From Bacteroidales bacterium (lineage in GTDB: Bacteria; Bacteroidota; Bacteroidia; Bacteroidales; NBLH01): a stretch of DNA of 64,000 nucleotides. Of the stretch, positions 53,718 through 62,397 are shown piece after piece (positions within the stretch are counted from its first letter, which is position 1; every line of letters starts with the position of its first letter). Location: the NCBI GenBank assembly GCA_016937695.1, contig JAFGWC010000004.1, forward strand, positions 1-64,000. Reading direction: 5' to 3'. The position numbers and the translations under genes are program-made. The notes under the pieces are model-generated. The model searched no databases and was not told the DNA's origin. It was given only the letters and a program-made list of their open reading frames with translations.

Positions 53718-55091
53718 ATGAAATTTAATTTAATCAATAAACTTATTTCCATAATTATTGAGCGTCTGGTAAATTATTTTTTAATACACTTAAAAAACGA
53801 ACAATTTATCATACAGCTAAAGGCTAAAGCATTTTTGTTTTTAAATGTAATAGGCTTTTTTGTGAATTTAATTTATCTGATAATCAGTTATTTAGCTAAT
53901 ATAAGTATTGAATATATCACACATGTTTTTGTGCTTCTGATAATTATTGTGGATTTAGTGTTACTTAAAAAAGGGAAGTTTGAAAAAGCAGGAAATTTCT
54001 TTACTATTTCACTTGTTTTTTTATTTTTTGTAAATTCATTTCTCTTTTCAGGAAATAATAGTATAGAAAGTTTTGTTGATGAATTCTATTTTATATTGTC
54101 ATTTTTAGTTTTAAGTCTTTTGTTTACAACAGAAAAAGCAATGCTTGTTAATGCTTTAGTGATAATGTTTGGAAGTTTTTTATTTTTTCTGTTATTTGCC
54201 AACAAAAACGCAAATGTTAATAAAGATGCGATAATAAATTACGAATTTGTTGTAATAATAATCACAACTATTTTATTTGTGATATCAAAAATAATTAAAA
54301 GTACAATGATTTTTGCTGAAGAAAAAAACATGCAATTTGTAGAGCAGAAAAACAACGCTGTTTTTGCAATTAAAACTTTATCAGCAACATCTGAGGCAAT
54401 GCTTCAAATGAGTGAAAAAATTGCCGGATTAACAGATAATTTGAATGAAAGCACAAACATACAAGCCAGTAGTATTGAACAAATGTATGCAAATATATCA
54501 AGTCTTTCAGAATCAATTTCAAATAATGCTTCAAACTCTTTACTTGCATTAAATTCAACAACAGAGAGAGTTTTGGTTGTAAGAAGAAGCGAGCGCCTTC
54601 TTAAAAGAGTTATTTCTTCAATAAGAGATATTAGTTCAAGAATAAATATTGTTGAAGAAATTGCAAGACAAACAAATCTTCTGGCATTAAATGCGGCAAT
54701 TGAGGCTGCAAGAGCAGGTAGGTTTGGAAGAGGATTTGGTGTGGTTGCAGCAGAAGTTAAAAAACTTGCAGAAATTAGTCAATCGTCTGCAAAAGATATA
54801 GTTAGCCTAGTTAATGAAGGTATTTCTGTTTCTGATCAAGCCTGGGACTATTTAGGTGCAATTGTCGAAAATTCTAATGAATCGAGAGAGTTGATTATGA
54901 AAATAACGGATGTTTTAAAAGTGCAAAAAGATAATATTGGTTTGATTAAAAGCGGCATGGAGGAAATTAATAATGCAGCCCAAACTAATGCCATGATAGT
55001 TGATAATCTTGTGTCTCAAACTGAAGATATGAAAGATAGTTCTAAATTGCAACGAGATTTATTTAAAGAAGAATCCAATGAATTGAATTAA
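53718..55091 (+). CDS. methyl-accepting chemotaxis-like membrane protein
   Basis: A 457-residue protein with a membrane domain of about six hydrophobic helices (residues 45-215, little periplasmic sequence). The C-terminal cytoplasmic MCP signalling region follows. The hairpin tip reads [20 protein letters not shown] then [20 protein letters not shown], matching the MCP consensus. The usual ligand-binding and HAMP domains are absent. Such minimal receptors may sense membrane or energy state. No cheA, cheW or flagellar gene lies in the window, so the output path is unknown; gliding-type systems are possible. The ATG at 53718 is preferred over an upstream TTG that lies in a promoter box. Confidence 0.85.
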   Translation: MKFNLINKLISIIIERLVNYFLIHLKNEQFIIQLKAKAFLFLNVIGFFVNLIYLIISYLANISIEYITHVFVLLIIIVDLVLLKKGKFEKAGNFFTISLVFLFFVNSFLFSGNNSIESFVDEFYFILSFLVLSLLFTTEKAMLVNALVIMFGSFLFFLLFANKNANVNKDAIINYEFVVIIITTILFVISKIIKSTMIFAEEKNMQFVEQKNNAVFAIKTLSATSEAMLQMSEKIAGLTDNLNESTNIQASSIEQMYANISSLSESISNNASNSLLALNSTTERVLVVRRSERLLKRVISSIRDISSRINIVEEIARQTNLLALNAAIEAARAGRFGRGFGVVAAEVKKLAEISQSSAKDIVSLVNEGISVSDQAWDYLGAIVENSNESRELIMKITDVLKVQKDNIGLIKSGMEEINNAAQTNAMIVDNLVSQTEDMKDSSKLQRDLFKEESNELN

Positions 55092-55181
55092 TGAAAATCT
55101 GAAAAATGTAGATTTCTTTTTAATATATACACATTCTCCCCAAAAAAATATATTTCAATAGCAAGATAAATCAAATTTATT

Positions 55182-55212
55182 TTGAAAAACAAGCATATAC
55201 TTAGTACTTTTG
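55182..55212 (+). promoter_or_regulatory. complete Bacteroidota promoter before the VOC/cys operon
   Basis: TTG (55182-55184), a 20-base spacer, then TACTTTTG (55205-55212). This matches both the -33 and -7 consensus boxes at ideal spacing, about 24 bases ahead of the VOC gene ATG. It is the best promoter seen in the window. Confidence 0.7.
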
Positions 55213-55235
55213 CACAAATTTTTTAAAAGATAATT

Positions 55236-56330
55236 ATGCAGAAAATAATAAGTGGTATTCAGCAAATAGGAGTTGGAATTCCAAATGTTCATGAAGCTTG
55301 GGATTGGTATTTAAAAAATTTCAATATGGACATACCAGCTTTCGATGCAGAAGGTTGGGCCGAATTGATGTTGCCATATACTGGAAATAAACCTCAGGAG
55401 CGTCATGCAATATTAGCACTTAATATGAAAGGCGGAGGTGGTTTTGAAATTTGGCAATATAAAAGTAGAACACCCGAAAAAGCAAATTTTGAAATTAAAC
55501 TTGGCGATTTAGGGATTTTCGCAGTCAAAATAAAAACTGCAGATATTGAAAAAACTTATAATAAGTTTAAAGAAGACAATCTTCAAATTATCGGTGAAAT
55601 TAAAAAAGATGCTAATAACAAAAAGTTTTTCTTTGTTAAGGATTTATATGGAAATGTTTTTCAAATGGTTGAAAATAATATGTGGTTTTCAACTAATGAA
55701 GCGTTAACTGGAGGTGTCGAAGGTGCAATTATTGGAGTAACAGATATTGAAAAATCAATAAGATTTTATAGCGAGATATTAGATTATAATGAAGTTTTGT
55801 ACGATACAAACGGTAAATTTGATGATTTAACTGCGCTTTCTGGTGGAACAGATACTTTTAGAAGAGCATTAATCACTCATAAAGAACCAAGAAAAGGAGC
55901 TTTTAATAAATTGTTTGGCAATAGCACAATTGAATTGGTTCAAGTTACAAGCAGAAAAGCAGAAAAAATATTTAAAGACAGATTTTGGGGAGATTTGGGT
56001 TTCATTCATTTATGTTTTGATATTGGCGGAATGGATATTTTTAGAGAACAATGTAAAACTTTTGGTCATCCTTTCACTGTGGACAGCCGTAGGCCAAACG
56101 GAACAGAAGCTGAAGTCTTTGACATGGGTGAAGCTTCAGGCGATTTTGCATATATTGAAGATCCGGACGGAACTTTAATAGAACTTGTTGAAGCTCACCG
56201 AATTCCACTTGTAAAAAAGATTGGTTGGGAATTAAACTTAAACAAAAGAGACAGAGCAAAAGCACTTCCAAACTGGATGGTAAAGATGTTATCTCTAAAA
56301 AGAGTTAAAGAGGTGAAAATCAGCAAATAA
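55236..56330 (+). CDS. two-domain VOC family protein (dioxygenase-like fold)
   Basis: A 364-residue protein with two vicinal-oxygen-chelate domains. The first starts QQIGVGIPNVHEAWDWYLKNF. The second starts GVEGAIIGVTDIEKSIRFYSEILDY, contains LGFIHLCFDIGGMD, and ends FAYIEDPDGTLIELVEAHRI, where a His and a Glu could be metal ligands. Two-domain VOC proteins include 4-hydroxyphenylpyruvate dioxygenase and extradiol dioxygenases, but HPPD-specific C-terminal features are not evident, so no reaction is claimed. A consensus promoter lies just upstream, and cysH starts only 12 bases after the stop. It is thus probably the first gene of the sulfate-assimilation operon. Confidence 0.78.
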   Translation: MQKIISGIQQIGVGIPNVHEAWDWYLKNFNMDIPAFDAEGWAELMLPYTGNKPQERHAILALNMKGGGGFEIWQYKSRTPEKANFEIKLGDLGIFAVKIKTADIEKTYNKFKEDNLQIIGEIKKDANNKKFFFVKDLYGNVFQMVENNMWFSTNEALTGGVEGAIIGVTDIEKSIRFYSEILDYNEVLYDTNGKFDDLTALSGGTDTFRRALITHKEPRKGAFNKLFGNSTIELVQVTSRKAEKIFKDRFWGDLGFIHLCFDIGGMDIFREQCKTFGHPFTVDSRRPNGTEAEVFDMGEASGDFAYIEDPDGTLIELVEAHRIPLVKKIGWELNLNKRDRAKALPNWMVKMLSLKRVKEVKISK

Positions 56331-56342
56331 CAAATATAAATA

Positions 56343-57086
56343 ATGATAGAAGAACTAACTAAAGAAATAAGCGAGAAATCTATAGTAGAGCAGTTAAAAT
56401 ATCTAAGTGATAAGTTTAAAGGTAAAATTGCTTTTTCTACAAGTTTTGGACAGGAAGATCAAGTAATTACTGATATTATCTTCAAAAACGATATTGATAT
56501 TGAAGTGTTTACACTTGACACAGGACGCTTTTTTGAAGAAACATATAAAGTCTGGAATAAAACAATCGAAAAATACAATAAGAAAATCACAGTATATTTT
56601 CCTGATAAAGAGGAAGTTGAAAGATTAGTTTCAGAAAAAGGACCATATAGTTTTTATGAATCTATCGAAAATAGGAAAGAATGCTGTAATATTAGAAAAG
56701 TTAATCCTTTGAAAAGAGCACTTGGAAATGTTGATTTGTGGATAACAGGATTACGTGCAGAACAATCAGAAGCTCGTCTAGAACTTGAATATTTTAGTTT
56801 TGAAGAAAGTTTTAAACTTACTAAATTTAATCCATTAAAAGATTGGACGATATCAGAAGTTGTTGAATATCTGAAAGTTAATTCTGTGCCTTATAATATT
56901 TTACATGATAAAGGTTTTATTAGTATTGGTTGTTCGCCCTGTACAAGAGCAATTAAAGAAGGTGAAGATATACGAGCCGGAAGATGGTGGTGGGAAGATA
57001 AATCGAAAAAAGAATGTGGATTACATGATACTTCCTCAAATAATATAGAATTAGAAAATATTACGAATAATATTAAAAAAATTTAA
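56343..57086 (+). CDS. cysH: assimilatory adenylyl-sulfate (APS) reductase, [4Fe-4S] type
   Basis: Reduces activated sulfate to sulfite with thioredoxin or glutaredoxin as donor; 247 residues, cytoplasmic. FSTSFGQEDQVITDII is the nucleotide (PP-loop) motif, with FTLDTGRFFEETY next. The cysteine pairs C114-C115 (ECCNIRKVNPLKRAL) and C197/C200 (GCSPCTRAI) form the [4Fe-4S] site that marks bacterial APS reductases, as opposed to cluster-free PAPS reductases. RAGRWWWED and the catalytic Cys of KKECGLH close the protein. Using APS directly removes the need for APS kinase, and no cysC is present. It is followed by cysD and cysN. Confidence 0.93.
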   Translation: MIEELTKEISEKSIVEQLKYLSDKFKGKIAFSTSFGQEDQVITDIIFKNDIDIEVFTLDTGRFFEETYKVWNKTIEKYNKKITVYFPDKEEVERLVSEKGPYSFYESIENRKECCNIRKVNPLKRALGNVDLWITGLRAEQSEARLELEYFSFEESFKLTKFNPLKDWTISEVVEYLKVNSVPYNILHDKGFISIGCSPCTRAIKEGEDIRAGRWWWEDKSKKECGLHDTSSNNIELENITNNIKKI

Positions 57087-57220
57087 ATGTTAACAAGTGT
57101 TTAAATAGGCTGAAAATTATTTAATGATAGAAACAACATTAAAATAACTACTTTCGGACTGAAAAATCACTAGAAAATGTTTTAGTTTAAATATCGCAAA
57201 AATAAAATAAATTAATATAT

Positions 57221-58129
57221 ATGAACAACAAGATTGTTATAAACCATCTTAGAGAATTAGAGTCAGAATCTATACATGTGATACGCGAAGTAGCAGCACA
57301 GTTTGAAACTCCGGCTTTATTATTTTCAGGAGGAAAAGATTCAATTGTTATGTTTCATCTTGCAAGAAAAGCGTTTTATCCGGCTAAAGTACCTTTTCCT
57401 TTGTTACATATCGATACAGGACATAATTTTGAAGAAACAATAAGTTTTAGAGATCGTTTGGCTAAAGAAACAGGAACCGAGCTTATTGTAAAATATGTGC
57501 AGGACACAATTGATAAAGGCCGAGCTGTTGAAGAAACAGGAGTTAATGCAAGTCGAAATCTTTTGCAGACAATTACCTTATTAGATGCTATTGAAGATTT
57601 AAAACTTGATGCCGCAATGGGCGGCGGACGTAGAGATGAAGAAAAAGCAAGAGCAAAAGAACGTTTTTTCTCTCATCGAGATGATTTTGGACAGTGGGAT
57701 CCGAAAAATCAAAGACCTGAACTTTGGACTTTATATAACGGCAAGAAAAAAATGGGCGAACATTTCAGAATTTTCCCAATTAGTAACTGGACTGAAATGG
57801 ATGTTTGGCAATATATTTATATGGAAAATATTGATATTCCAAGCCTGTATTTTACACATAAAAGAAAAGTGTTTAAAAGAGATGGCGCATGGATGGCTAC
57901 TGCATCATTTATGAAACTTAAAGAAGATGAAGTAGTTGTAGAAAAAGATGTTCGTTGCCGTACTATTGGTGATATTACAAACACTGGCGTTACTTTATCA
58001 AAAGCAAATAAACTTGAAGATATTATTGCCGAAGTTGCTGCTACCCGTACTACAGAGCGTGGCGATAGAGCAGATGATAAAAGATCAGAAGCGGCAATGG
58101 AAGACAGAAAAAAAGAAGGATACTTTTAA
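57221..58129 (+). CDS. cysD: sulfate adenylyltransferase subunit 2
   Basis: The catalytic subunit of ATP sulfurylase: ATP plus sulfate gives APS and pyrophosphate. It has 302 residues, exactly the usual length. The PP-loop is LLFSGGKDSIVMFHLARKAF, followed by PLLHIDTGHNFEETI, MGGGRRDEEKARAKERFFS, RIFPISNWTEMDVWQYI, and the C-terminal RCRTIGDITNTG and RTTERGDRADDKRSEAAME. It requires the GTPase subunit CysN, encoded next (140-base gap). There is a 134-base gap after cysH. Confidence 0.97.
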   Translation: MNNKIVINHLRELESESIHVIREVAAQFETPALLFSGGKDSIVMFHLARKAFYPAKVPFPLLHIDTGHNFEETISFRDRLAKETGTELIVKYVQDTIDKGRAVEETGVNASRNLLQTITLLDAIEDLKLDAAMGGGRRDEEKARAKERFFSHRDDFGQWDPKNQRPELWTLYNGKKKMGEHFRIFPISNWTEMDVWQYIYMENIDIPSLYFTHKRKVFKRDGAWMATASFMKLKEDEVVVEKDVRCRTIGDITNTGVTLSKANKLEDIIAEVAATRTTERGDRADDKRSEAAMEDRKKEGYF

Positions 58130-58269
58130 TTTTATATCATAAAATAAAGTATTTAAATGATTTTTTATAGTTTAAAGATATCAATTATAAATTAGCGTAT
58201 TGAACTGACAATTAACAATTTATAATTTTCAATTTATAATTTAAAATCACCCTTTGGGTAAAAAATATC

Positions 58270-59541
58270 ATGGAAGAAAAAAATAAAGGATATTTAGATA
58301 TGGAACTTTTACGTTTTACTACTGCAGGTAGCGTAGATGACGGAAAAAGTACACTTATTGGCAGATTATTGTACGATAGCAAAGCAATTTTCGAAGATCA
58401 AATGGAAGCGATTGAGAGAAGCAGTAAGAAAAAGGGAGAAGAGCATGTTAATTTAGCACTTTTAACAGATGGCTTAAGAGCTGAAAGAGAACAAGGCATT
58501 ACAATTGATGTTGCATATAGATATTTTGCAACGCCTAAAAGAAAATTTATTATTGCAGATACTCCCGGGCACATTCAATACACCAGAAATATGGTAACTG
58601 GTGCATCAACTGCAAACTTGGCAATTATTCTTATTGATGCAAGAAATGGAGTTATTGAACAAACATTAAGACATTCATTTATAGCTTCTTTATTACGAAT
58701 TCCGCATATAATTGTTTGTATTAATAAAATGGATTTAGTTGAATATAAAGAAGAAAGATACGAAGAAATTAAGCAACAGTTTATGACTTTTGCGCCAAAG
58801 CTTGATGTTCAGGATGTGAGATTTATTCCTATCAGTGCATTAAAGGGTGATAATATTGTTAATCGTTCTGAAAAAACTCCATGGTATAACGGTGCAACTT
58901 TACTTTATACCCTTGAAAATGTATATATTGGCAGCGACCAAAACCATATTGATGGTAGATTTCCTGTTCAATACGTTGTGAGACCTCAAAGTGCTGAATT
59001 TCACGACTATAGAGGTTATGCGGGAAAAATTGAAGGAGGAATTTTTAATGTTGGAGATAAAGTTTCAGTATTACCATCAGGTTTAAGCAGTAAAATTAAA
59101 TCAATCGACCTTTTTAAAGAAACTTTGAAAACAGCTGCAAAACCTCAATCTGTTACTATTACTCTCGAAGATGAAATTGATATCAGCCGTGGAGATATGA
59201 TTGTTAAACCGAACAGTTTTCCAAAGTCTTCGCAGGAAATTGAACTTATGGTTTGTTGGTTTAATGAAAAACCATTGATGCACAAAGGTAAATATTCTCT
59301 AAAACATACATCAAAAGATGTACGTTGCATGATTACCGAAATAAATTACAAAGTAAATGTTGATACTCTTGAAAGTGATTATGAGGATAAAAACATTGAA
59401 ATGAATGATATAGCTAAAATTTCAATCAAAACTACTGCACCATTATTTTTTGATTCATACAGAAAAAATAGAAATACAGGAAGCTTAATTTTAATTGACG
59501 AAGCTACAAATGAAACTGTAGCAGCAGGAATGATAATTTAA
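58270..59541 (+). CDS. cysN: sulfate adenylyltransferase subunit 1 (GTPase)
   Basis: The regulatory GTPase subunit of ATP sulfurylase, 423 residues. GTP-binding motifs: G1 TAGSVDDGKSTLIGRLL, G2 REQGITIDVAYRYF, G3 ADTPGHIQYTRNM, G4 NKMDL. The EF-Tu-like domains II and III follow (FPVQYVVRPQSAEFHDYRGYAG, SRGDMIV). There is no C-terminal APS kinase (CysC) domain as in NodQ-type fusions. This agrees with an APS-reducing CysH. GTP hydrolysis drives APS formation by CysD. A perfect 12-bp hairpin lies shortly after its stop. Confidence 0.97.
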   Translation: MEEKNKGYLDMELLRFTTAGSVDDGKSTLIGRLLYDSKAIFEDQMEAIERSSKKKGEEHVNLALLTDGLRAEREQGITIDVAYRYFATPKRKFIIADTPGHIQYTRNMVTGASTANLAIILIDARNGVIEQTLRHSFIASLLRIPHIIVCINKMDLVEYKEERYEEIKQQFMTFAPKLDVQDVRFIPISALKGDNIVNRSEKTPWYNGATLLYTLENVYIGSDQNHIDGRFPVQYVVRPQSAEFHDYRGYAGKIEGGIFNVGDKVSVLPSGLSSKIKSIDLFKETLKTAAKPQSVTITLEDEIDISRGDMIVKPNSFPKSSQEIELMVCWFNEKPLMHKGKYSLKHTSKDVRCMITEINYKVNVDTLESDYEDKNIEMNDIAKISIKTTAPLFFDSYRKNRNTGSLILIDEATNETVAAGMII

Positions 59542-59583
59542 TTTTTTTTATAATATAAAAAACTTAAATTTGAAGCTTAGGTT

Positions 59584-59613
59584 AAAATCCATTTATAAAT
59601 GTAAATGGATTTT
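59584..59613 (+). terminator. hairpin between cysN and the permease gene
   Basis: A perfect 12-bp stem, AAAATCCATTTA / TAAATGGATTTT, with a 6-base loop. It ends in TTTT and then aataaaa, so it is a weak terminator or an mRNA-processing/stability hairpin inside the operon. Confidence 0.5.
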
Positions 59614-59655
59614 AATAAAACCATAAACCTTTAATAAATAAATGCTCATTATAAT

Positions 59656-61431
59656 ATGATTGACCATAATGGAATATTAGTATTAGTTGTGATATTATTT
59701 ATTTTGGTTTCATTATATTTCGAAATTGTAGGCCCTGGATTTACATTTGTAATAGCCTTGGCAATACTAGCAACATTCAAAGTAATAACTCCGGCAGAAT
59801 TACTTTCAGGATTTGCTAACGAGCAGATTATGAACATTATAATGCTGCTTTTAATAGGTGATGTTTTCAGGCGGACTTCTGTATTAGATATTTTTTTCGA
59901 CAAGTTTTTTAAACATGCAAAATCGCCAAGACATTTCACATTTCGGATGATGATTGTTGTTGCTCCTTTATCTGCTTTTTTAAACAACACACCACTTGTC
60001 GCCATATTAATTCCCTACATTCATAATTGGGGAATTAAAAACAGAACTCACGTTTCAAAATTATTAATGCCTTTATCATTTGCCGCAATTTTGGGAGGTA
60101 GTGCCACATTAATTGGTACTTCAACAAATATGATTGTTAATGGTCTTGTTGTTGATCAGCAAATTGTTCCAAACTTAAAACCATTAGAGATTTTTGATTT
60201 TGTGTATGTTGGTGTGCCAATGATAGTTATAGGGATTTTATACATGCTTTTTATAGGTATTAAATTACTTCCTAAAATAGAACTTCCTGCTCTTGAAAGA
60301 GAAAATTCAAGAGATTATATATTTGAACTTCAAATAAAAGAAGGAAGTGATTTTGTTGGTGTTTCTCGTTCAAAAGTGCCTTTTTTAAAAAACGAAGGCT
60401 TTATTTTAATAGAAGTTTTTAGAAATGGTGTGTTTTATCATCAAATTGACAAAAATTATATTTTTGAAGCTGAAGATATTTTAATTTTTGCAGGAAATAA
60501 AGAAGGAATTGCCGACCTTGTAAATGCTGATAAAAGATGTGTAATTCCATCTGTTGGTATGTTTGCAAGAAAACATCAATCAGATATAGTTGAAATTGTT
60601 ATTTCACATAAATCAGGCATGATTGGAAAACGAATTATGCATGAAAACTTTAGAGGAAAATATGATGGAACTGTTATTGCAATTCACCGAAATGGTGAAA
60701 ATATAATCGGACATATTGCTAATGCTGAATTAAGAGCAGGTGATGCTCTGCTGCTTATGGTAGGAAATCAGTTTAAAAGACTCTCAAAAACAGCTAACGA
60801 TTTTTATGTTATTTCAAAAATTAAGGAAATAAGACGTTTAGGAGTACTAAAAACTACCGCGCTTATAGGAGGAATGCTTTTGGTTATTGCTCTTAACTTA
60901 TTGGGAATGAGTACTTTATTTACAGGATTATTGGTTTTTTTAATAGTAACTCAGCTTCTCAAAATAGTTAGCCCAAAAGATTTGGCCCAAAGTGTAGATT
61001 ATCAACTAGCACTTATTATAGCATTATCGCTTGCATTAGGAATGGCAATGATAAAAACCGGTGTTGCTGATATGCTTGCTAATGGTGTTTTGTTTGTATT
61101 TAAACCATTAGGGAAATATGGATTGTTGTTTGGTATATATCTTATTACTAGCTTAATGGCTGCTTTTATAACAAACAAAGCTGCTGTGGCAATTGCTTTT
61201 CCTATTTCTTTAAGTGTTGCTTTAAATTTGGGAGTTGATACAACACCTTTCGTGTTAGTAGTTGCATTTGCTGCTGCCGCTAATTTTATGACACCAATTG
61301 GTTATCAAACAAATCTTATGATTTATGGACCTGGAGGTTATAAATTTAAAGACTTTTTAAGAGTAGGAACACCTTTAACAATTATTTATATGATTACTAC
61401 TGTGGTGATATTAAGCTTTTTATATTTGTAG
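59656..61431 (+). CDS. SLC13/DASS family anion (sulfate) permease with RCK_C domains
   Basis: A 591-residue inner-membrane protein. Two blocks of hydrophobic helices (about residues 1-210 and 395-590) enclose two cytoplasmic TrkA-C/RCK_C domains (about 215-300 and 305-385). Family motifs include FLNNTPLVAILIPY and the substrate-site GGSATLIGTSTNMIVNGLV, with its counterpart ANFMTPIGYQTNLMIYGPGGY in the second half. The SNT-type serines/threonines fit divalent anions. Position between cysN and cysQ (1-base gap to cysQ) identifies sulfate as the likely substrate, imported with sodium or protons. Confidence 0.9.
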   Translation: MIDHNGILVLVVILFILVSLYFEIVGPGFTFVIALAILATFKVITPAELLSGFANEQIMNIIMLLLIGDVFRRTSVLDIFFDKFFKHAKSPRHFTFRMMIVVAPLSAFLNNTPLVAILIPYIHNWGIKNRTHVSKLLMPLSFAAILGGSATLIGTSTNMIVNGLVVDQQIVPNLKPLEIFDFVYVGVPMIVIGILYMLFIGIKLLPKIELPALERENSRDYIFELQIKEGSDFVGVSRSKVPFLKNEGFILIEVFRNGVFYHQIDKNYIFEAEDILIFAGNKEGIADLVNADKRCVIPSVGMFARKHQSDIVEIVISHKSGMIGKRIMHENFRGKYDGTVIAIHRNGENIIGHIANAELRAGDALLLMVGNQFKRLSKTANDFYVISKIKEIRRLGVLKTTALIGGMLLVIALNLLGMSTLFTGLLVFLIVTQLLKIVSPKDLAQSVDYQLALIIALSLALGMAMIKTGVADMLANGVLFVFKPLGKYGLLFGIYLITSLMAAFITNKAAVAIAFPISLSVALNLGVDTTPFVLVVAFAAAANFMTPIGYQTNLMIYGPGGYKFKDFLRVGTPLTIIYMITTVVILSFLYL

Positions 61432-61432
61432 A

Positions 61433-62269
61433 ATGGAGAAAGAAATTAATGATAAACTGCTAAATATAGCCATTTTAGCAGCTGTAAAAGCAGGAAAGGA
61501 AATACTTAATATATACAAAAGTGATAATTTTGAACTAAATTTTAAGCAAGACAATTCACCTTTAACCATTGCTGATAAAAAAGCACACGAAATAATAAAG
61601 GATACTTTAATAAAAACTAATATTCCATTATTAAGCGAAGAAGGTTCTAAAATTGATTTTGAGAAAAGGCGAAATTGGAATTATTTGTGGATAGTAGATC
61701 CATTAGACGGAACAAAAGAATTTGTGAAAAAAAATGGTGAATTTACTGTAAATATTGCATTAATATTTAATAATGAGGTAGTTATGGGTGTTGTTTATAG
61801 TCCTTGTTTAAAAAAACTTTATTTTAACCAAATAGATGGAAATGCTTTTTTAACAAATAACATAGATGTAGATTTTAAAGAAAATGAACTTTTAAAATTT
61901 ATATTTGAAAATAAAGAACAACTGCCAAAACAAAGAAATAAATCTTTAAAAGTTGTTGCAAGCAGATCTCATCTTTCAAAAGAAACAAAAGAATATATTG
62001 ATAATTTAAAAAGTCAGTATAATGATATTGAGATTGTAAATATTGGAAGTTCTTTAAAACTTTGTTTAATTGCAGAAGCAAGTGCAGATATTTACCCAAG
62101 ATTTGCACCAACAATGGAGTGGGATACCGCTGCAGGTCATGCAATAATTAATGCTGCTGGTGGAAATATTTTAAATTCAAAAACGAATGAAGAGCTTTTG
62201 TATAATAAAGAAAATTTATTAAATCCTTGGTTTATTGCAAAAATGAAAACAACGGATTTGAGCTCATAA
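61433..62269 (+). CDS. cysQ: 3'(2'),5'-bisphosphate nucleotidase
   Basis: A lithium-sensitive inositol-monophosphatase-fold enzyme that hydrolyses PAP (3'-phospho-AMP) to AMP; 278 residues. Metal motifs: LLSEEGSKIDFEKR (Glu), WIVDPLDGTKEFVKKNGEFT (DPLDGT), and ADIYPRFAPTMEWDTAAGHAI (terminal Asp). It starts one base after the permease stop, so translation is coupled. PAP is produced by PAPS reductases and sulfotransferases. With an APS-type CysH and no CysC in the locus, its substrate here may come from other pathways. Confidence 0.95.
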   Translation: MEKEINDKLLNIAILAAVKAGKEILNIYKSDNFELNFKQDNSPLTIADKKAHEIIKDTLIKTNIPLLSEEGSKIDFEKRRNWNYLWIVDPLDGTKEFVKKNGEFTVNIALIFNNEVVMGVVYSPCLKKLYFNQIDGNAFLTNNIDVDFKENELLKFIFENKEQLPKQRNKSLKVVASRSHLSKETKEYIDNLKSQYNDIEIVNIGSSLKLCLIAEASADIYPRFAPTMEWDTAAGHAIINAAGGNILNSKTNEELLYNKENLLNPWFIAKMKTTDLSS

Positions 62270-62397
62270 AGTTAAAAATGGGAAAATATATTTTAAAAGA
62301 TGTTCAAGATACTTTTTTGTTTATAACTTACATATAATTATTTTACATCTTTGCAAAATATGATAATTAATCTATTAAAATTTATAAACTATTGAAA

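Noticed and set aside
55236-56330. 4-hydroxyphenylpyruvate dioxygenase assignment
   Set aside because: The two VOC domains fit, but the specific HPPD C-terminal pattern and tyrosine-degradation neighbours are missing. Only the VOC family is claimed.
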